The translations under genes and the position numbers were made by a program. Below are positions 15,209-23,791 of a stretch of 64,000 nucleotides of DNA, piece after piece (the first letter of the stretch is position 1; each line of letters starts with the position of its first letter). Under the pieces are notes generated by a model, which saw only the letters and a list, made by a program, of their open reading frames with translations, was not told where the DNA came from and searched no databases. Source of the DNA: Nocardia grenadensis NBRC 108939 (lineage in GTDB: Bacteria; Actinomycetota; Actinomycetes; Mycobacteriales; Mycobacteriaceae); NCBI RefSeq assembly GCF_001613445.1, contig NZ_BDCJ01000009.1, positions 434,001 to 498,000 on the forward strand, written 5' to 3'.

Positions 15209-18200
15209 CTACAGCAGACCCAGTAGGTGGAGGTCGGTGCTGTATTTGACGATGATCTCCGGGGTCACGTGCGGGATATCCCGGTCGGCGCCGATCTTCG
15301 CGTGTCGCACCGCCGCGCGGAACTGTTCGGTGGGCGCGATCGAACCGCGCACCGCTCGCTGCGGTTTCCGGTAGCTGTCCAGCAGCGGTAGCAGCGAATA
15401 CCGTCGCTGCCGATCCGGCAAGGCGCGTATCGCGGTCTCGAACCGCCGCAACCAGCTGTCGTAATCGGGTATCCGTTGGATGGGATGGCCGGCGTCGATG
15501 AGCCAGTCGACGTAGGTATCCAGCGAGATCCCGTCGTCGTACGGGTTCATCACGTGGTAGGTGTGGAACCCGGTCCCCGCGCGGGCGCCGAGCGAGACGA
15601 TGGCCTCAGCGATGAAACCGACCGGAAGCCCGTCGTAGTGGGCGCGCTGCGGCCGGCCGTCCGGATCGAGTTCGTAGAAGGACAGGGGGGCCGTGCCGGT
15701 GGCTTCCAGACTCAACATCAACCGGGTGAACATATCGGGGACATTGAGCTGGCCCGCGTACTCGGTATCGGCGAGGATCATATCGCAGCGGAATATCGCC
15801 ACCGGCAGACCGCACAGGTCGGCGGCCTCCCGTAGCAGCACCTCACCCGCCCATTTGCTGTTCCCGTAGCCGTTGGCGTACCGGTCGTCGATGCTGCGGT
15901 GTGGGCTGATCACGCGGATATCGGCGTCCTCGGTGAAATCCGCGGGCGCGACCTGATCGCCCACCGCGATGGTCGAGGTGTAGGTGTAGGGCTTCTGCTT
16001 CGTGGTGAGCGCGAGCCGGATCAGTTCAGCGGTACCCACGACATTGGGGCCGAACAATTCGCTGTAGGGCAGGATGTGATTGACGAGTGCGGCCGGGTCG
16101 ACGATCACGTCGACGGTATCGGCCAGCCGCTGCCAGGTGTCGTGGTCCAGTCCGAGATCGGCCCGGCCCTTGTCACCCGCGATCACCTCGAGATGATCGG
16201 CGGCGAGCTCCCGGTAGCGCGCGGTGAGTACCGGGTCGCCGGAGTCGAAGGTTTCGTCGAGCCGGGACCGGGCCGCGGTGTCGTCTGTGGCGCGGACCAG
16301 GCAGATCAGTGTTCCGCCGGCGCGGGCCATCCGTGCCAGCCATTCCAGCGCCAGATACCGCCCGAGGAATCCCGTCGCGCCGGTGAGCAGGGCCGTCCGG
16401 ACCGTCTCGCTCGGACCCGGTAGGTGGGGCGCCCGCGCGAGCGTGCGTTCGTCGAGGAACTTGTCGAGTGTCAGTTCGTCGGCGTGCACCTCGGTCGCTT
16501 CCGCACCGTGCACCGCGGCGAAGGTGGGGCGCCGGGCGCCGGTCCGTTGTTCGTCGATGTAGTGGGCGACCGCCCGGAGGTCGGCGGTGGGGCCGATGAG
16601 GAAACCCACCGGGACCTCGACCCCGAAGATCTCGCGTAACAGTTGTCCGAAGGTGAGCGCCGACAGGGAGTCGCCGCCCAGGTCGGTGAAATGCGCGTCC
16701 GGGCGTATCTCACCGGTGGCGGCACCCAGCAGGGCCGCGGCCGCGCGCACGACCGTCTCGATCGTGGGCCGGTCCCCGGCGCCGTGGCGCACGGCGCGCA
16801 GCTCCTCGGCCTCGGATTCGGCCAGCTCGGTGTACAGCTGCTCCAGGCGCGGGCCGTAGTGCTCCTTGAGGGCCGGCCGGGCCAGTTTGCGGATACCGGT
16901 GAGCAGGCCGTTCTCCGGTGTGAACCGCTGGTATTCGAGGAGGAAATCACGCGGGATCTCGTAGGACTGCAGACCCGAGGATTTCGCGACCTGCTGTAGG
17001 GATTCACTGATCATCCGCTTGAGCGCGCGGCTGTCGCCGCCGGCTCGTTCCCGTGCGGCGGCCGTCGGTACCACCACTGCCACGAGGTAGGAGCGCGTGC
17101 TGTTGCCGTAGACGTAGATCTGGCGGATCAGCGGGCTCTCGGCGAACACGGCTTCCACCTTCGACACCGTCACGAATTCACCCTGCGAAAGCTTCAGTAC
17201 GAAGCTGCGGCGATCGACGTACACGAGTTGATCGGGGCCGACCTCGGCGAAGATGTCTCCGGTGTGATAGGCGCCATCGGCGTCGAAGACTTCGGCCGTC
17301 ACGTCCGGACGCTTGTAATACCCCGGGACCAGCGTGTCCGAACGAACCACCAGCTCCCCTCTGGGGTACGGGCGGTCGGTGCGGAAGTAGCCCAGATCCG
17401 GGACATCGACGAGTTCGTAGCGGGTGACCGGTGGTCGGCGCACCCGGCCGTCCACAGCAATACTCCCGGTTTCGGTGGCACCGTAGCCGTCCACCACATG
17501 CATATCGAGGAAGGACTCGACCCACGCCCGCATCTCGGCCGAGATCGGCGCCGAACCCGTCGTCGCCGCGAGATACCGCCCACCCAGCAGATTCCGGCGC
17601 AGGTCCGCCGCCACCTCGGCTTCCGAGGTCGTGCGGTCGGTTCCGTCGCCGCCGCGGCGGGCCACTTCGCCCTGGAACCGATGGAAGAGCATTTCCCAGA
17701 TCCGGGGTACGAAGGAGAGCTGGGTGGGCCGGACCAGGGCCAGATCGTCCAGGAGGGTCGACAGGTCGCTGGTGGCGGCGAAGAAAACGGTGCCGCCGCG
17801 GCCCAGCGTCATGTAGAGAATGGCGCGCCCCATGATGTGGCTCATCGGCATGAAGCCGAGCGCTATCGCCGGTTCGGTCCCACGCTGGCCCCATTTCTCA
17901 CTGCTCGCGGCCCGCCAGTGGTCGGCCACCAGCCGCTCGGTGAGCATGGCTCCCTTGGGTGCCCCGGTGCTCCCGGAGGTGTAGATCAACAGCGCCAGCG
18001 AGTCCGCCTCGACGGTCGCCGGCGCCGGCGCGGGCGGCAGCACCGCGCCGCGGGCGACGACTTCGGCCAGAGTTTCGGCGACCACCGTGCCACCTGCCTC
18101 CGCCAGCCGCGCCCGGGCCGCCGTCAAGGTCGCGTTCTCGTCGTCGTCGCGCTCGTGGTGGTCGAAAACGATCAGCCGGGCCGGGGCGTGGCCGGTGAGC

Positions 18201-18730
18201 GCGAGTTCCACGGCATCCGTGAGCCGATCGATACTCGCCGCGATCACCACCGGTTCGGTCTCGGCGACTATGGGCAGCAGGCGGGCCGCGGCCGAACTGG
18301 TCGGCAGCGGGACGGCCACCGCGGCCATCCGGGTGAGCGCCACATCGATCACGGTGTAGTCGACACTGGTGAACCCCAGCATGCAGACACGATCGCCCGG
18401 CCGTACGCCGTCGGCGGTCAGCGCGGCGGCGATAGCACCGGCTCGGTCCCATACCTCGCGATAGGTGACGGTCTCGAATTCGGGCCGCAGTGTCGTCGTG
18501 GTGCGCCCGGTCCGCTCGTCGGTGACGTACTCGATCGCACGGTGCCCGAGCGCGGGCCGGTGCGCGTAACCTTCCATCACGGTCCGCGCGATCTCGAACG
18601 CGCGCAAACCGGGTTTCGCGGCCGCCGCGGTGACCGCCGGGTCGGGCCGGGCAGCGGCGAACTGCTCGTCGGTGCGGTACAGCTCCGCGATGCGGTGTTC
18701 GAGCCGGGACTCCCGGGTTTCGATCGACAT
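15209..18730 (-). CDS. car: carboxylic acid reductase (A-PCP-R multidomain)
   Basis: At 1173 residues this is the size of the Nocardia carboxylic acid reductase. The enzyme reduces aromatic and aliphatic acids to aldehydes with ATP and NADPH. An adenylation domain (P-loop [13 protein letters not shown] near residue 255) is followed by a carrier domain with phosphopantetheine serine in LGGDSLSAL near 688. A reductase domain follows with Rossmann motif [11 protein letters not shown] near 783 and the catalytic YGNSK near 953. All domains are intact. The ATG at 18730 (MSIETRESR) gives the family length; a longer in-frame start at 18844 lies beyond the promoter palindromes. It needs a phosphopantetheinyl transferase, which is not in this window. 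Confidence 0.96.
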   Translation of the reverse strand: MSIETRESRLEHRIAELYRTDEQFAAARPDPAVTAAAAKPGLRAFEIARTVMEGYAHRPALGHRAIEYVTDERTGRTTTTLRPEFETVTYREVWDRAGAIAAALTADGVRPGDRVCMLGFTSVDYTVIDVALTRMAAVAVPLPTSSAAARLLPIVAETEPVVIAASIDRLTDAVELALTGHAPARLIVFDHHERDDDENATLTAARARLAEAGGTVVAETLAEVVARGAVLPPAPAPATVEADSLALLIYTSGSTGAPKGAMLTERLVADHWRAASSEKWGQRGTEPAIALGFMPMSHIMGRAILYMTLGRGGTVFFAATSDLSTLLDDLALVRPTQLSFVPRIWEMLFHRFQGEVARRGGDGTDRTTSEAEVAADLRRNLLGGRYLAATTGSAPISAEMRAWVESFLDMHVVDGYGATETGSIAVDGRVRRPPVTRYELVDVPDLGYFRTDRPYPRGELVVRSDTLVPGYYKRPDVTAEVFDADGAYHTGDIFAEVGPDQLVYVDRRSFVLKLSQGEFVTVSKVEAVFAESPLIRQIYVYGNSTRSYLVAVVVPTAAARERAGGDSRALKRMISESLQQVAKSSGLQSYEIPRDFLLEYQRFTPENGLLTGIRKLARPALKEHYGPRLEQLYTELAESEAEELRAVRHGAGDRPTIETVVRAAAALLGAATGEIRPDAHFTDLGGDSLSALTFGQLLREIFGVEVPVGFLIGPTADLRAVAHYIDEQRTGARRPTFAAVHGAEATEVHADELTLDKFLDERTLARAPHLPGPSETVRTALLTGATGFLGRYLALEWLARMARAGGTLICLVRATDDTAARSRLDETFDSGDPVLTARYRELAADHLEVIAGDKGRADLGLDHDTWQRLADTVDVIVDPAALVNHILPYSELFGPNVVGTAELIRLALTTKQKPYTYTSTIAVGDQVAPADFTEDADIRVISPHRSIDDRYANGYGNSKWAGEVLLREAADLCGLPVAIFRCDMILADTEYAGQLNVPDMFTRLMLSLEATGTAPLSFYELDPDGRPQRAHYDGLPVGFIAEAIVSLGARAGTGFHTYHVMNPYDDGISLDTYVDWLIDAGHPIQRIPDYDSWLRRFETAIRALPDRQRRYSLLPLLDSYRKPQRAVRGSIAPTEQFRAAVRHAKIGADRDIPHVTPEIIVKYSTDLHLLGLL

Positions 18731-18753
18731 CGGACTCACCTTCGAAAGCTCGT

Positions 18754-18814
18754 AGTCTCGAAATTCTCCGGTGGCACTCGCGAGTGTCGGATGGCACTTC
18801 CAAGTCTCGAAGTG
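18754..18814. promoter_or_regulatory. repeat-rich upstream region of the reductase gene
   Basis: Three elements lie 24-84 bp before the reductase start. They are two direct copies of AGTCTCGAA (18754-18762 and 18803-18811), a perfect 12-bp palindrome CACTCGCGAGTG (18775-18786), and an inverted repeat CACTTC-N8-GAAGTG (18795-18814). They are likely regulator sites, but no regulator gene is adjacent. Confidence 0.55.
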
Positions 18815-18981
18815 TCCCAAGGGTGCGTCAAGGGCCTGTGACAAAAGTGACCGGGCCTACCGATCGGCCACATCGGTCGCCACCCCGTGGTGTGCGGTCG
18901 AGGCCTCGCCCCACCAGGCCGTCCCGGTGGTATCCGGCCGCGGTGCCCATATCGGGGACGCGGCGTGGCGAGGACGGCGCC

Positions 18982-19022
18982 GAGTCGCCCGCAGCGATTC
19001 GCTGATCGGCCGCGGGCGACTC
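18982..19022 (-). terminator. strong hairpin after the first lipase gene
   Basis: Perfect 11-bp arms GAGTCGCCCGC and GCGGGCGACTC enclose 19 bases that hold a second small stem (AGCGA/TCGCT). It lies 22 bp past the stop of the leftward lipase gene, as expected for an intrinsic terminator. Confidence 0.65.
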
Positions 19023-19044
19023 GGAACCGTACACAGATGTTTCG

Positions 19045-20247
19045 TCAGCAGGCGACGGGCGCGGGCTCGCCGCGTACCCGGCCCTCGAGCCACGCCAGCA
19101 TGGCGGGTGCACCCGCCACGGCCGCGGACAGATGTTCGAACGAGGGAACCAGCAGCGTCTGCAAGCGCACCCCGGCCCCACACCACCGGCGGTTGGTGTT
19201 GTCGATGGCGTTGATCGGCACCAGCGGGTCGGTCGGCGAGTGCCATTCGAATATCGGTATCCGCGGAACCGGGTCGTAGAGTTCCACGCTGTTCTCCCGC
19301 ACCACGGCCCAGGCATCCGGCTGTTCGAAGACGGCAGGCCCTGTGGCGAACTCGTGTGCGCTGCCACCGGCCCCGAGGGCGAGGATGTCATTGGTGCAGA
19401 GGTTGGCCATCGCGTCACGCATGGCGAGACCACGCGGATTGAGATTCCCGCTGACCTGCACCCGGTCGGGGTACTCCCGCTCGAGGCCGATGGCGGCCGC
19501 CATCGCCAGCCCGAAAGCCGGGTGTGGCTGGTAGCCCAGCCCCTCCGCCATCGAGACCAGGTTCATCGGGGCTCCACCGATGGCCGCACCGGCGAGCCGG
19601 AGTTCGGGTGCGTAGGACGGCTGCAGCACGGCCGCCCACGCCGTGGCGAGGCCGCCACCGGAGTAGCCGGCCAATACCGCCGGGCTGTCCGCGACGCCGA
19701 GTTCGGGCATCCGCTGCGCCGCCCGGACACCGTCCAATGTGATCTGACCCCCCAGACGCCCGGCCCCGAGGGCGAACTCCGGCCCGAGATGATCCGGCAA
19801 CGCCACGCTCCAGCCTCGCGCCAGCATGGCGCCCAATGCCGGCATGATCACCGACAGGTTCAGGTCGGCGCCGTAGAGCCGGTGCGATACCGCGCAGTCG
19901 GTGCCGAGCGAATTGATGAAATGCTGATACGACAGCAGCGGTGCGCCCGGTTGATGTCCCGCGGGAGTGGCGATCGTGGTGGTCGCCGCGATCGGTGCGC
20001 CCCGCGAATCGGTGGAACGGAACTTGACCAGCCGCACTGTGGCGCCGGGGAAGACGGCCACCGGTGGCAGGACCCGCACATCGAGTACGTCACCCGGCCG
20101 GTGCGCCGCCAGATCGGCAGGGGCGGCGTAGAACCGGTCGGGGTCCGGGATCGGATAGATGGGTTCGGCGGTGGCCGGTGTCGCCACCAGCAGGGCGCAT
20201 GCCACACCGCCGAGCGCACCCAGAAAACGAACAAACGGACGAGTCAC
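19045..20247 (-). CDS. secreted LIP-family lipase
   Basis: This 400-residue alpha/beta hydrolase of the secretory lipase family (Pfam LIP) begins with a signal peptide (VTRPFVRFLG, hydrophobic core, then ATPATA before EPIYPIPDP). The triad is visible: Ser in AGYSGGG near residue 195, Asp in HSPTDPLVP near 332 and His in SFEHLSAAV near 368. The GTG at 20247 has GGAGG eight bases upstream. It probably hydrolyses extracellular acylglycerols. It is the first of three paralogues in the window; the others are at 41757 and 43157. Confidence 0.9.
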   Translation of the reverse strand: MTRPFVRFLGALGGVACALLVATPATAEPIYPIPDPDRFYAAPADLAAHRPGDVLDVRVLPPVAVFPGATVRLVKFRSTDSRGAPIAATTTIATPAGHQPGAPLLSYQHFINSLGTDCAVSHRLYGADLNLSVIMPALGAMLARGWSVALPDHLGPEFALGAGRLGGQITLDGVRAAQRMPELGVADSPAVLAGYSGGGLATAWAAVLQPSYAPELRLAGAAIGGAPMNLVSMAEGLGYQPHPAFGLAMAAAIGLEREYPDRVQVSGNLNPRGLAMRDAMANLCTNDILALGAGGSAHEFATGPAVFEQPDAWAVVRENSVELYDPVPRIPIFEWHSPTDPLVPINAIDNTNRRWCGAGVRLQTLLVPSFEHLSAAVAGAPAMLAWLEGRVRGEPAPVAC

Positions 20248-20337
20248 GATCTCAACCTCCAGGAGGGGGGAATAGTTCGCCGCAATTGCTGACTCGCAGC
20301 CGGAACAGATCGCTTCGGTGAGCAAAGTTAGCACGAC

Positions 20338-20787
20338 AGTCCGGGGTGTGGCCGTATTGATCGGGAGGCACGTTCACCTGCGAAAAGACGTGGATTTACC
20401 AGCTGTCACACCCGCCGGTCAGGGTGCGGCGAGCCGGGCGGCCGGTCCGGGTGTCGGAGTCGAGGCGGGCAGCCGGTCCGCGGGGCCGCCCCGGCACTGT
20501 ACGGTCGCCTCCCCTCGTGCCACAGCCACTCTCGGATGGGAGGCGCCTCGCCCAGCGGGCCACGAGCCGACCCGGCGACCACCGGGGCCCTCGAGTGCGC
20601 GAACGAGGTCCGTCGATGGAGCAGGTCCACCGATGGAGGTCCACCGCACTCACGGCCGTTCCGCGCTCTTCACCGCAGCGCGATCGCCCGCGCGAGGGGC
20701 GGCACGCGGTGAGATGGCGGCTCTCACCCCTTCGAAAAGCCGTTCGGCATCAGATGCCTGGACGCGCTGGACGGCCGTGTCACCGCT
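20338..20787. other. no gene recognised
   Basis: About 450 bp lie between the lipase promoter region and the end of the MFS gene. All frames read as low-complexity Arg/Gly/Pro shadows without a ribosome binding site or family motif. Confidence 0.5.
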
Positions 20788-22065
20788 CTAGCGGCCGCCG
20801 GGGTGGGTGGCCGCGGAACCCGCCCCCGGCCGCCCGGCGCTCGCCCCGGCGCCGCGAACCGCAGGTGCACCGGGCGATCGTGCCGTACAACTCCCGGCTA
20901 CCGCGAGCCCCAGCATGGCTGCGATCAGTATCCACCCGGTGGCGTCCGTGCCGAAAACACTCAACAGATAACCGGCGGTGATCGCGCCGAGCGCGACCGC
21001 ACCGTCGGTCACCATCGAAACCGTCCCCACCGCACGGCCCAGGACCTCCTCCGGAATCCGTTCCACCCGATACAAAGTCAAGGCGACGTTCACCACAGTG
21101 CCGACCGCGCCGACACCGAACCAGGCCGCGCCCACGACCAGCGGCTGGGAACTCAGCGCGAGGGGGAACAGTAGCCCGGTCCAGCACCACAGCGCCGAGC
21201 GATACAGCTGCTGGGCGCCGAATCGGGTAGCCAGCGGGGCAGCGACGGCGGAGCCGATGATCCCGCCCACTCCGGCGGCGCCCAATACGACTCCGACCAC
21301 CCACACCGGCTGGTCGGATCGTTCGATCTCCACGATGATCAGCAGGATGACTACTTGAATGACCATATTCGACAGTCCGCTGATCACCGTCGAGCTGCGC
21401 AGGAAGGGGTCGCGCAGAACCAGCCCCGCCCCTGTCCGCAGCGTCGGCGGCGTGGACTCCGCCGGCCGGTCGTCGCGTCGGCCGGCCGGGTCGACCCGGA
21501 TCGATGCCAGGGTGCACAGACAGATCAGATAGGTGACGGCGTCGGCGACGAGGGGCACCCACCGGGCAATCCCGTAGACGGCTGCGCCGGCGGCTCGGCC
21601 GATGACCAGGGCGATGGGCTGTTCGGCCTCGAAAAGCGAGAACGCCGCCGGCCGCTGCGCAGGAGCGACGACATCCCGGACCATCGCCAGTTCACTCATT
21701 CCGAAGAAGACGAAGGCGGTGCCTTCGACGAACGCGGCGATGATCAGCAACAGTCCCGGTGCGGGCAGCTCGAGGACGAGGGTCAGGCAGGCCGAGCATG
21801 CTGCGGCGAATCCGACCGTCTGGCAGACCATCATTATGGTCCGCCGGTCCCAGCGGTCGGCGGCGGTACCGGCCGGAATCTGGAAGATGAGCGCGGGTAG
21901 TGAAATCGCGAATCCGACCCAACCGGCGACAGCTGCCGAACCGGTGATCGCCAGCGCCAGCAACGGGTAGGCGATGCGGACCCCGTGGAACCCGATCAGC
22001 GATATCGCGTTACCGGACCACAGAAGTACGAAATTCCGGTTCCCGAAGACGCCGGAATCGCTCAC
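20788..22065 (-). CDS. MFS transporter, probable RiPP exporter
   Basis: This 425-residue major facilitator has about 12 membrane segments. The loop motif AGTAADRWDRRTIM lies near residue 65 and an amphipathic C-terminal tail follows. The GTG start at 22065 overlaps the stop of the radical SAM gene as GTGA, so the two are co-translated. It resembles enterobactin-exporter-like (EntS) drug or peptide efflux proteins. Its position as third gene after a precursor and a maturase suggests export of the modified peptide or self-protection (inference). No peptidase or ABC exporter is present nearby. Confidence 0.88.
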   Translation of the reverse strand: MSDSGVFGNRNFVLLWSGNAISLIGFHGVRIAYPLLALAITGSAAVAGWVGFAISLPALIFQIPAGTAADRWDRRTIMMVCQTVGFAAACSACLTLVLELPAPGLLLIIAAFVEGTAFVFFGMSELAMVRDVVAPAQRPAAFSLFEAEQPIALVIGRAAGAAVYGIARWVPLVADAVTYLICLCTLASIRVDPAGRRDDRPAESTPPTLRTGAGLVLRDPFLRSSTVISGLSNMVIQVVILLIIVEIERSDQPVWVVGVVLGAAGVGGIIGSAVAAPLATRFGAQQLYRSALWCWTGLLFPLALSSQPLVVGAAWFGVGAVGTVVNVALTLYRVERIPEEVLGRAVGTVSMVTDGAVALGAITAGYLLSVFGTDATGWILIAAMLGLAVAGSCTARSPGAPAVRGAGASAGRPGAGSAATHPGGR

Positions 22066-23297
22066 CCGCCCACCGTGGCCTGCAGATCGGCCCGGACCCG
22101 GGATTCGATATGCCTGATGAGCTTTTCGAGATCCGCGCAGTACACCGACGGGTTCCGGAAGCCTTTTCCGGCCAGGTAGCGATGCGCGTAGTGTCCGGCA
22201 CCGCACACCCGGTGGACCGGGCAGGCGCGGCAGCTCGCGCCGAGCGCCTCGATACCTATCTGCCGGGCGATCACCGCGGGTTCCCGGGTCGCGCGGTCGA
22301 GTGCGTTGCCCGCTGCTCCGCCCGCGAGCCGGGCCGCCCCCGCGAACGCGGACTTCAGGGCATCGACCTGTTCGAGGCTGCCGTCGGTTTCGACCACGGC
22401 GAGCTGGATCGGTGCGAGACCTACCGACTCCGACGCCCCGGCTCCGCCGAGCAGCAGTTCGATGATTTCGTCGAAGAGCCGGATGCGGGTGGTCACGATG
22501 GGGGATCCGTACCAGCGATCGAAGATGGCGATGAGCCAGTCGGCGTACGGGGTGTGGGTCCGGTCGGCGGTCCACGCCGGCGGCGGTGCGGACCAGTTGC
22601 CGTGCGGTAGGAGCAGATCGAGGGCCGGTGGGGCGAAGTCGAGCAGTGCCTCGTAGGTCTCGAGTGGATCGTTGTCGATATCGATGGTGCAGAGCAGACC
22701 CGAGTACAGGTGCCGGTATGTCGGCCGGGTCAGCAGCCGCAGCCCCGTACTGACATCGGCGAAGCTACCGGCACCCCGCCGGTATTTCCGGTGCCGATCG
22801 TGGGCGCGTTCGTCACCGTCGAGACTCACGCCGATCTCCACGTTGTTGCGCGCGCATATATCGAGGAAGTCGGTATCGATCAGGACACCGTTGGTCTGCA
22901 TCCCGAGCCGGACCCGCGTGGTGGGTTCCAAGATCTCGCGGGCGCGGCATGCGAAACGATCCAGCGTCGTATGCCCGACCAGCAGCGGCTCGCCGCCGTG
23001 GAATACGAGACCTACCGCGGGGAGCGCGAATCGCGCGGCATGGTCGCGGATCATCCGGCAGGCGTGGTCGAAGATCGCATCCGACATGGTCTTGGGCTGG
23101 TTCTTCCAGCTCTGGTCCGACATCTCGTAGACGTAGCAGTAGTCGCAGGCCAGATTGCAGCGACTGTGGATCTTCACGACGAACTGGGTGAACGGCAGGG
23201 CCTGTGGGAGAGCCTCGTGAAGTTCTCGGGCGTTTCGTTCGCCGGCCGGCCATTCTTCCGCCGCCGGGTCCTGCGTGGATTGCGCATTCGCTGTCAT
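22062..23297 (-). CDS. fxsB: FxsB-type radical SAM/SPASM RiPP maturase
   Basis: This 411-residue radical SAM enzyme has the 4Fe-4S motif Cys47-x3-Cys51-x2-Cys54 within HSRCNLACDYCYVYE, a GGEP-type motif in FHGGEPLL, and a C-terminal SPASM region (CRACPVHRVCGAGHYAHRY, then YC). The wording around both cysteine clusters (FVVKIHSRC, CYVYEMSDQSW, GFRNPSVYC) is that of the FxsB family, which modifies FxSxx motifs and is grouped with cyclophane-forming (triceptide) maturases. The C-terminal metallohydrolase extension seen in some FxsB forms is missing. The start codon is 76 bp after the precursor stop, and the stop overlaps the MFS start. Confidence 0.9.
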   Translation of the reverse strand: MTANAQSTQDPAAEEWPAGERNARELHEALPQALPFTQFVVKIHSRCNLACDYCYVYEMSDQSWKNQPKTMSDAIFDHACRMIRDHAARFALPAVGLVFHGGEPLLVGHTTLDRFACRAREILEPTTRVRLGMQTNGVLIDTDFLDICARNNVEIGVSLDGDERAHDRHRKYRRGAGSFADVSTGLRLLTRPTYRHLYSGLLCTIDIDNDPLETYEALLDFAPPALDLLLPHGNWSAPPPAWTADRTHTPYADWLIAIFDRWYGSPIVTTRIRLFDEIIELLLGGAGASESVGLAPIQLAVVETDGSLEQVDALKSAFAGAARLAGGAAGNALDRATREPAVIARQIGIEALGASCRACPVHRVCGAGHYAHRYLAGKGFRNPSVYCADLEKLIRHIESRVRADLQATVGG

Positions 23298-23373
23298 AAG
23301 GACTTCCTCACCGATTGCGGCGCCCGGGGTCCCGGCGCGCCTGGCGAGCGCCGGGACAGGTTGTACACGTTGG

Positions 23374-23574
23374 TCAGATGCCCGGTTCGATGAAGGAGTT
23401 GAAGTTGCCCTTGTTCTCGATGAAGGAGTTGAAATTACCTCGTTTGCGTTTGTCCGAGGCGTTCAGGTGAGCCCGGAGGGCGGCCGGTACGGACGTCGCT
23501 CCGGTGCACCGCCCGGCGAGCTCGACGAGGCCGGACCCGGCGATGGTGCCTCCAGGTACGGTGTGAATGGGCAT
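23374..23574 (-). CDS. 66-aa FxsA-like RiPP precursor with duplicated core
   Basis: The ATG at 23574 has GAGAAAGG six bases upstream. The leader is MPIHTVPGGTIAGSG, then LVELAGRCTGATSVPAALRA, and a charged hinge DKRKR. The core region is two copies of GNFNSFIE joined by NK, ending PGI. Each copy has an FNSFI block that fits the FxSxx motif recognised by the adjacent FxsB maturase; typical FxsA peptides carry one such motif at the very C-terminus. The Phe and Ser (or Asn) of each FNS triplet are the natural cross-link positions (inference). The size, basic hinge and place as first gene of the operon all support a real precursor. Confidence 0.85.
   Translation of the reverse strand: MPIHTVPGGTIAGSGLVELAGRCTGATSVPAALRAHLNASDKRKRGNFNSFIENKGNFNSFIEPGI
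23387..23439 (-). repeat. tandem 30-bp core-encoding repeat
   Basis: Two copies with a 30-bp period (units 23387-23409 and 23417-23439) share 21 of 23 bases. The two differences are A/G changes that do not alter the protein. The high nucleotide identity indicates a recent duplication of the core, or selection keeping it the same. Confidence 0.85.
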
Positions 23575-23791
23575 GATGTGCCTTTCTCTCGGTACTTCCG
23601 GGTGATCCGATGTCGCCTCACGCAACGCACAACCGGCTGCTGAACGATGTGGGAGTCGAGCGTGGGCGCCCGCGAATCGGTTTGGGCGCACGGCCGACCG
23701 GATCCGTCTCGGGTGTTCGGGATTCGCCTCTCGCCGATGTGCCGCCCACCGGTAACGCTACGTGGGCCCGGCCACCGGTGGTATCGGTCAT

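Noticed and set aside
17228..18841. 537-codon plus-strand frame opposite the carboxylic acid reductase
   Set aside because: It lies wholly antisense to a complete, well-conserved enzyme. The composition is typical of GC-rich frame shadows and no family motif is present.
20424..20981. 185-codon plus-strand frame between lipase and MFS genes
   Set aside because: Arg/Pro/Gly-rich with no recognisable domain; its end overlaps the MFS gene in antisense.
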